Positions 22,748-23,228 of a DNA stretch of 23,228 nt are shown piece by piece. The notes under the pieces are model-generated. The model did not search any database and was not told the DNA's origin. It was given only the letters and a program-made list of their open reading frames with translations. Source of the DNA: JAEUMW01 sp039807745 (GTDB lineage Bacteria; Pseudomonadota; Gammaproteobacteria; Burkholderiales; JAEUMW01); NCBI GenBank assembly GCA_039807745.1, contig JBDHRV010000044.1, forward strand, positions 1 to 23,228, written 5' to 3'. Position 1 is the stretch's first letter, and every line of letters starts with the position of its first letter. The position numbers and the translations under genes were made by a program.

Positions 22748-22802
22748 CGCATGTCGCCCCGGCGCAGATGCCATCCCTCAACATCTCAGGAGCTCACACA
22801 TC

Positions 22803-23138
22803 ATGATCCGCCGTACCTTGGCTGCAGCGCTCCTGCTCGTCCCGGGCGTCGCCTTGGCCGACGGTTATCCCACGGTCGACCGCGTCCAGTACGTGCTCGA
22901 ATGCATGAAGAACCACGACGGCAAGTACGAGTACATCTACAAATGCTCGTGCGCGATCGACGCCATCGCGAAGAAGTTGCCCTACGACACTTACGTGGAA
23001 GCCGCGAGTGTTGCCCGCTATTCCGGCATGGGCGGCGAGAGGATGGGTGTGTTCCGCGACTCCGACGAGATGCGCGCGCTCGCGAAGAAATGGAAGGCGG
23101 TCGAAGCAGACGCCAACAAGGCCTGCTTCATCGAGTGA
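22803..23138 (+). CDS. Small secreted four-cysteine protein
   Basis: A 111-residue protein with a clear signal peptide (1-19, ending VALA-D). The start at 22803 is chosen because it opens the signal peptide and has AGGAG upstream; the open frame to 22539 is discounted. The mature protein has four cysteines: one in VLECMKNH, two in YKCSCAIDAI and one near the end in KACFIE. They could form two disulfides or bind a metal. Otherwise it looks helical and rich in Tyr and Lys. Similar small proteins occur, from memory, near PQQ-dependent alcohol dehydrogenase genes, but I cannot name the family. It is divergent from the AcoR-type regulator and converges with a partial gene 7 bp downstream. Confidence 0.78.
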   Translation: MIRRTLAAALLLVPGVALADGYPTVDRVQYVLECMKNHDGKYEYIYKCSCAIDAIAKKLPYDTYVEAASVARYSGMGGERMGVFRDSDEMRALAKKWKAVEADANKACFIE

Positions 23139-23145
23139 CCGTCTG

Positions 23146-23228
23146 TTATGTCCCGGGGCGCTTGCCCGGCGCGACCTCGATCGAGTGCGAGAACTTGAGG
23201 TCCTTCGAGTCGACGACTTCCGCTTTCA
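23146..23228 (-). CDS. C-terminal end of an unidentified protein
   Basis: The last 26 codons and stop of a minus-strand gene whose body lies beyond the window. The tail reads KAEVVDSKDLKFSHSIEVA and then PGKRPGT, with alternating hydrophobic and polar residues like the edge strands of an immunoglobulin- or SoxZ-like beta sandwich. Reading frame is supported by normal codon use and a stop 7 bp from the neighbouring gene. Too short for identification; a periplasmic carrier protein near a quinoprotein dehydrogenase is one guess only. Confidence 0.5.
   Translation of the reverse strand, partial: KAEVVDSKDLKFSHSIEVAPGKRPGT

Overview
This is a GC-rich window from a betaproteobacterium. That call rests on gene order and protein style: holC-pepA divergent from lptF-lptG; the set sigma factor - DUF3619 - DUF3106 - RDD; and the run ilvB-ilvH-ilvC-psd-pssA-leuA. 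Genes for making the C1 carrier tetrahydromethanopterin (H4MPT) or a close analogue lie at the right-hand side. They suggest an organism that oxidises one-carbon compounds (formaldehyde, methanol or similar) through an H4MPT-linked route. No rRNA, tRNA, CRISPR array, phage or complete insertion sequence was seen.

Left part (1-5.2 kb). A metal-sensor-type histidine kinase runs in from outside the window and is followed by a small secreted protein with a repeated LQ-x-TDGY motif. On the opposite strand, read right to left, are leucyl aminopeptidase (pepA), the DNA polymerase III chi subunit (holC), an unnamed cytoplasmic protein and a secreted zincin-like protein. The kinase carries an odd block in its sensor domain: two 30-bp direct repeats exactly 60 bp apart.

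Middle (5.3-16.4 kb). lptF and lptG encode the inner-membrane part of the LPS export machine. Facing them is a translationally coupled regulatory cassette: ECF-like sigma factor, DUF3619 (possible anti-sigma), DUF3106 and RDD proteins. Divergent from the sigma factor is a long biosynthetic block: acetolactate synthase large and small subunits, ketol-acid reductoisomerase, phosphatidylserine decarboxylase, phosphatidylserine synthase and 2-isopropylmalate synthase. Between pssA and leuA lies a previously unflagged candidate attenuator. A near-consensus sigma-70 promoter sits so close to a 29-codon Val/Leu-rich leader peptide that its transcript would be essentially leaderless, and mutually exclusive RNA stems follow.

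Right part (16.4-23.2 kb). A small membrane-anchored protein is preceded by a strong inverted repeat. Then, read right to left, come a DHPS-like DUF6513 protein, a DUF447 protein and MfnB (5-formylfuran-3-ylmethyl phosphate synthase), tightly coupled. A RibD-type reductase diverges from them. A sigma-54-dependent activator of the AcoR type ends tail-to-tail with the RibD-type gene and is divergent from a small secreted four-cysteine protein. An unidentified partial gene closes the window. The likely shared theme here is pterin C1-carrier synthesis next to a sensor-regulator and secreted proteins of the kind found around periplasmic alcohol dehydrogenases; this link is inferred from context.
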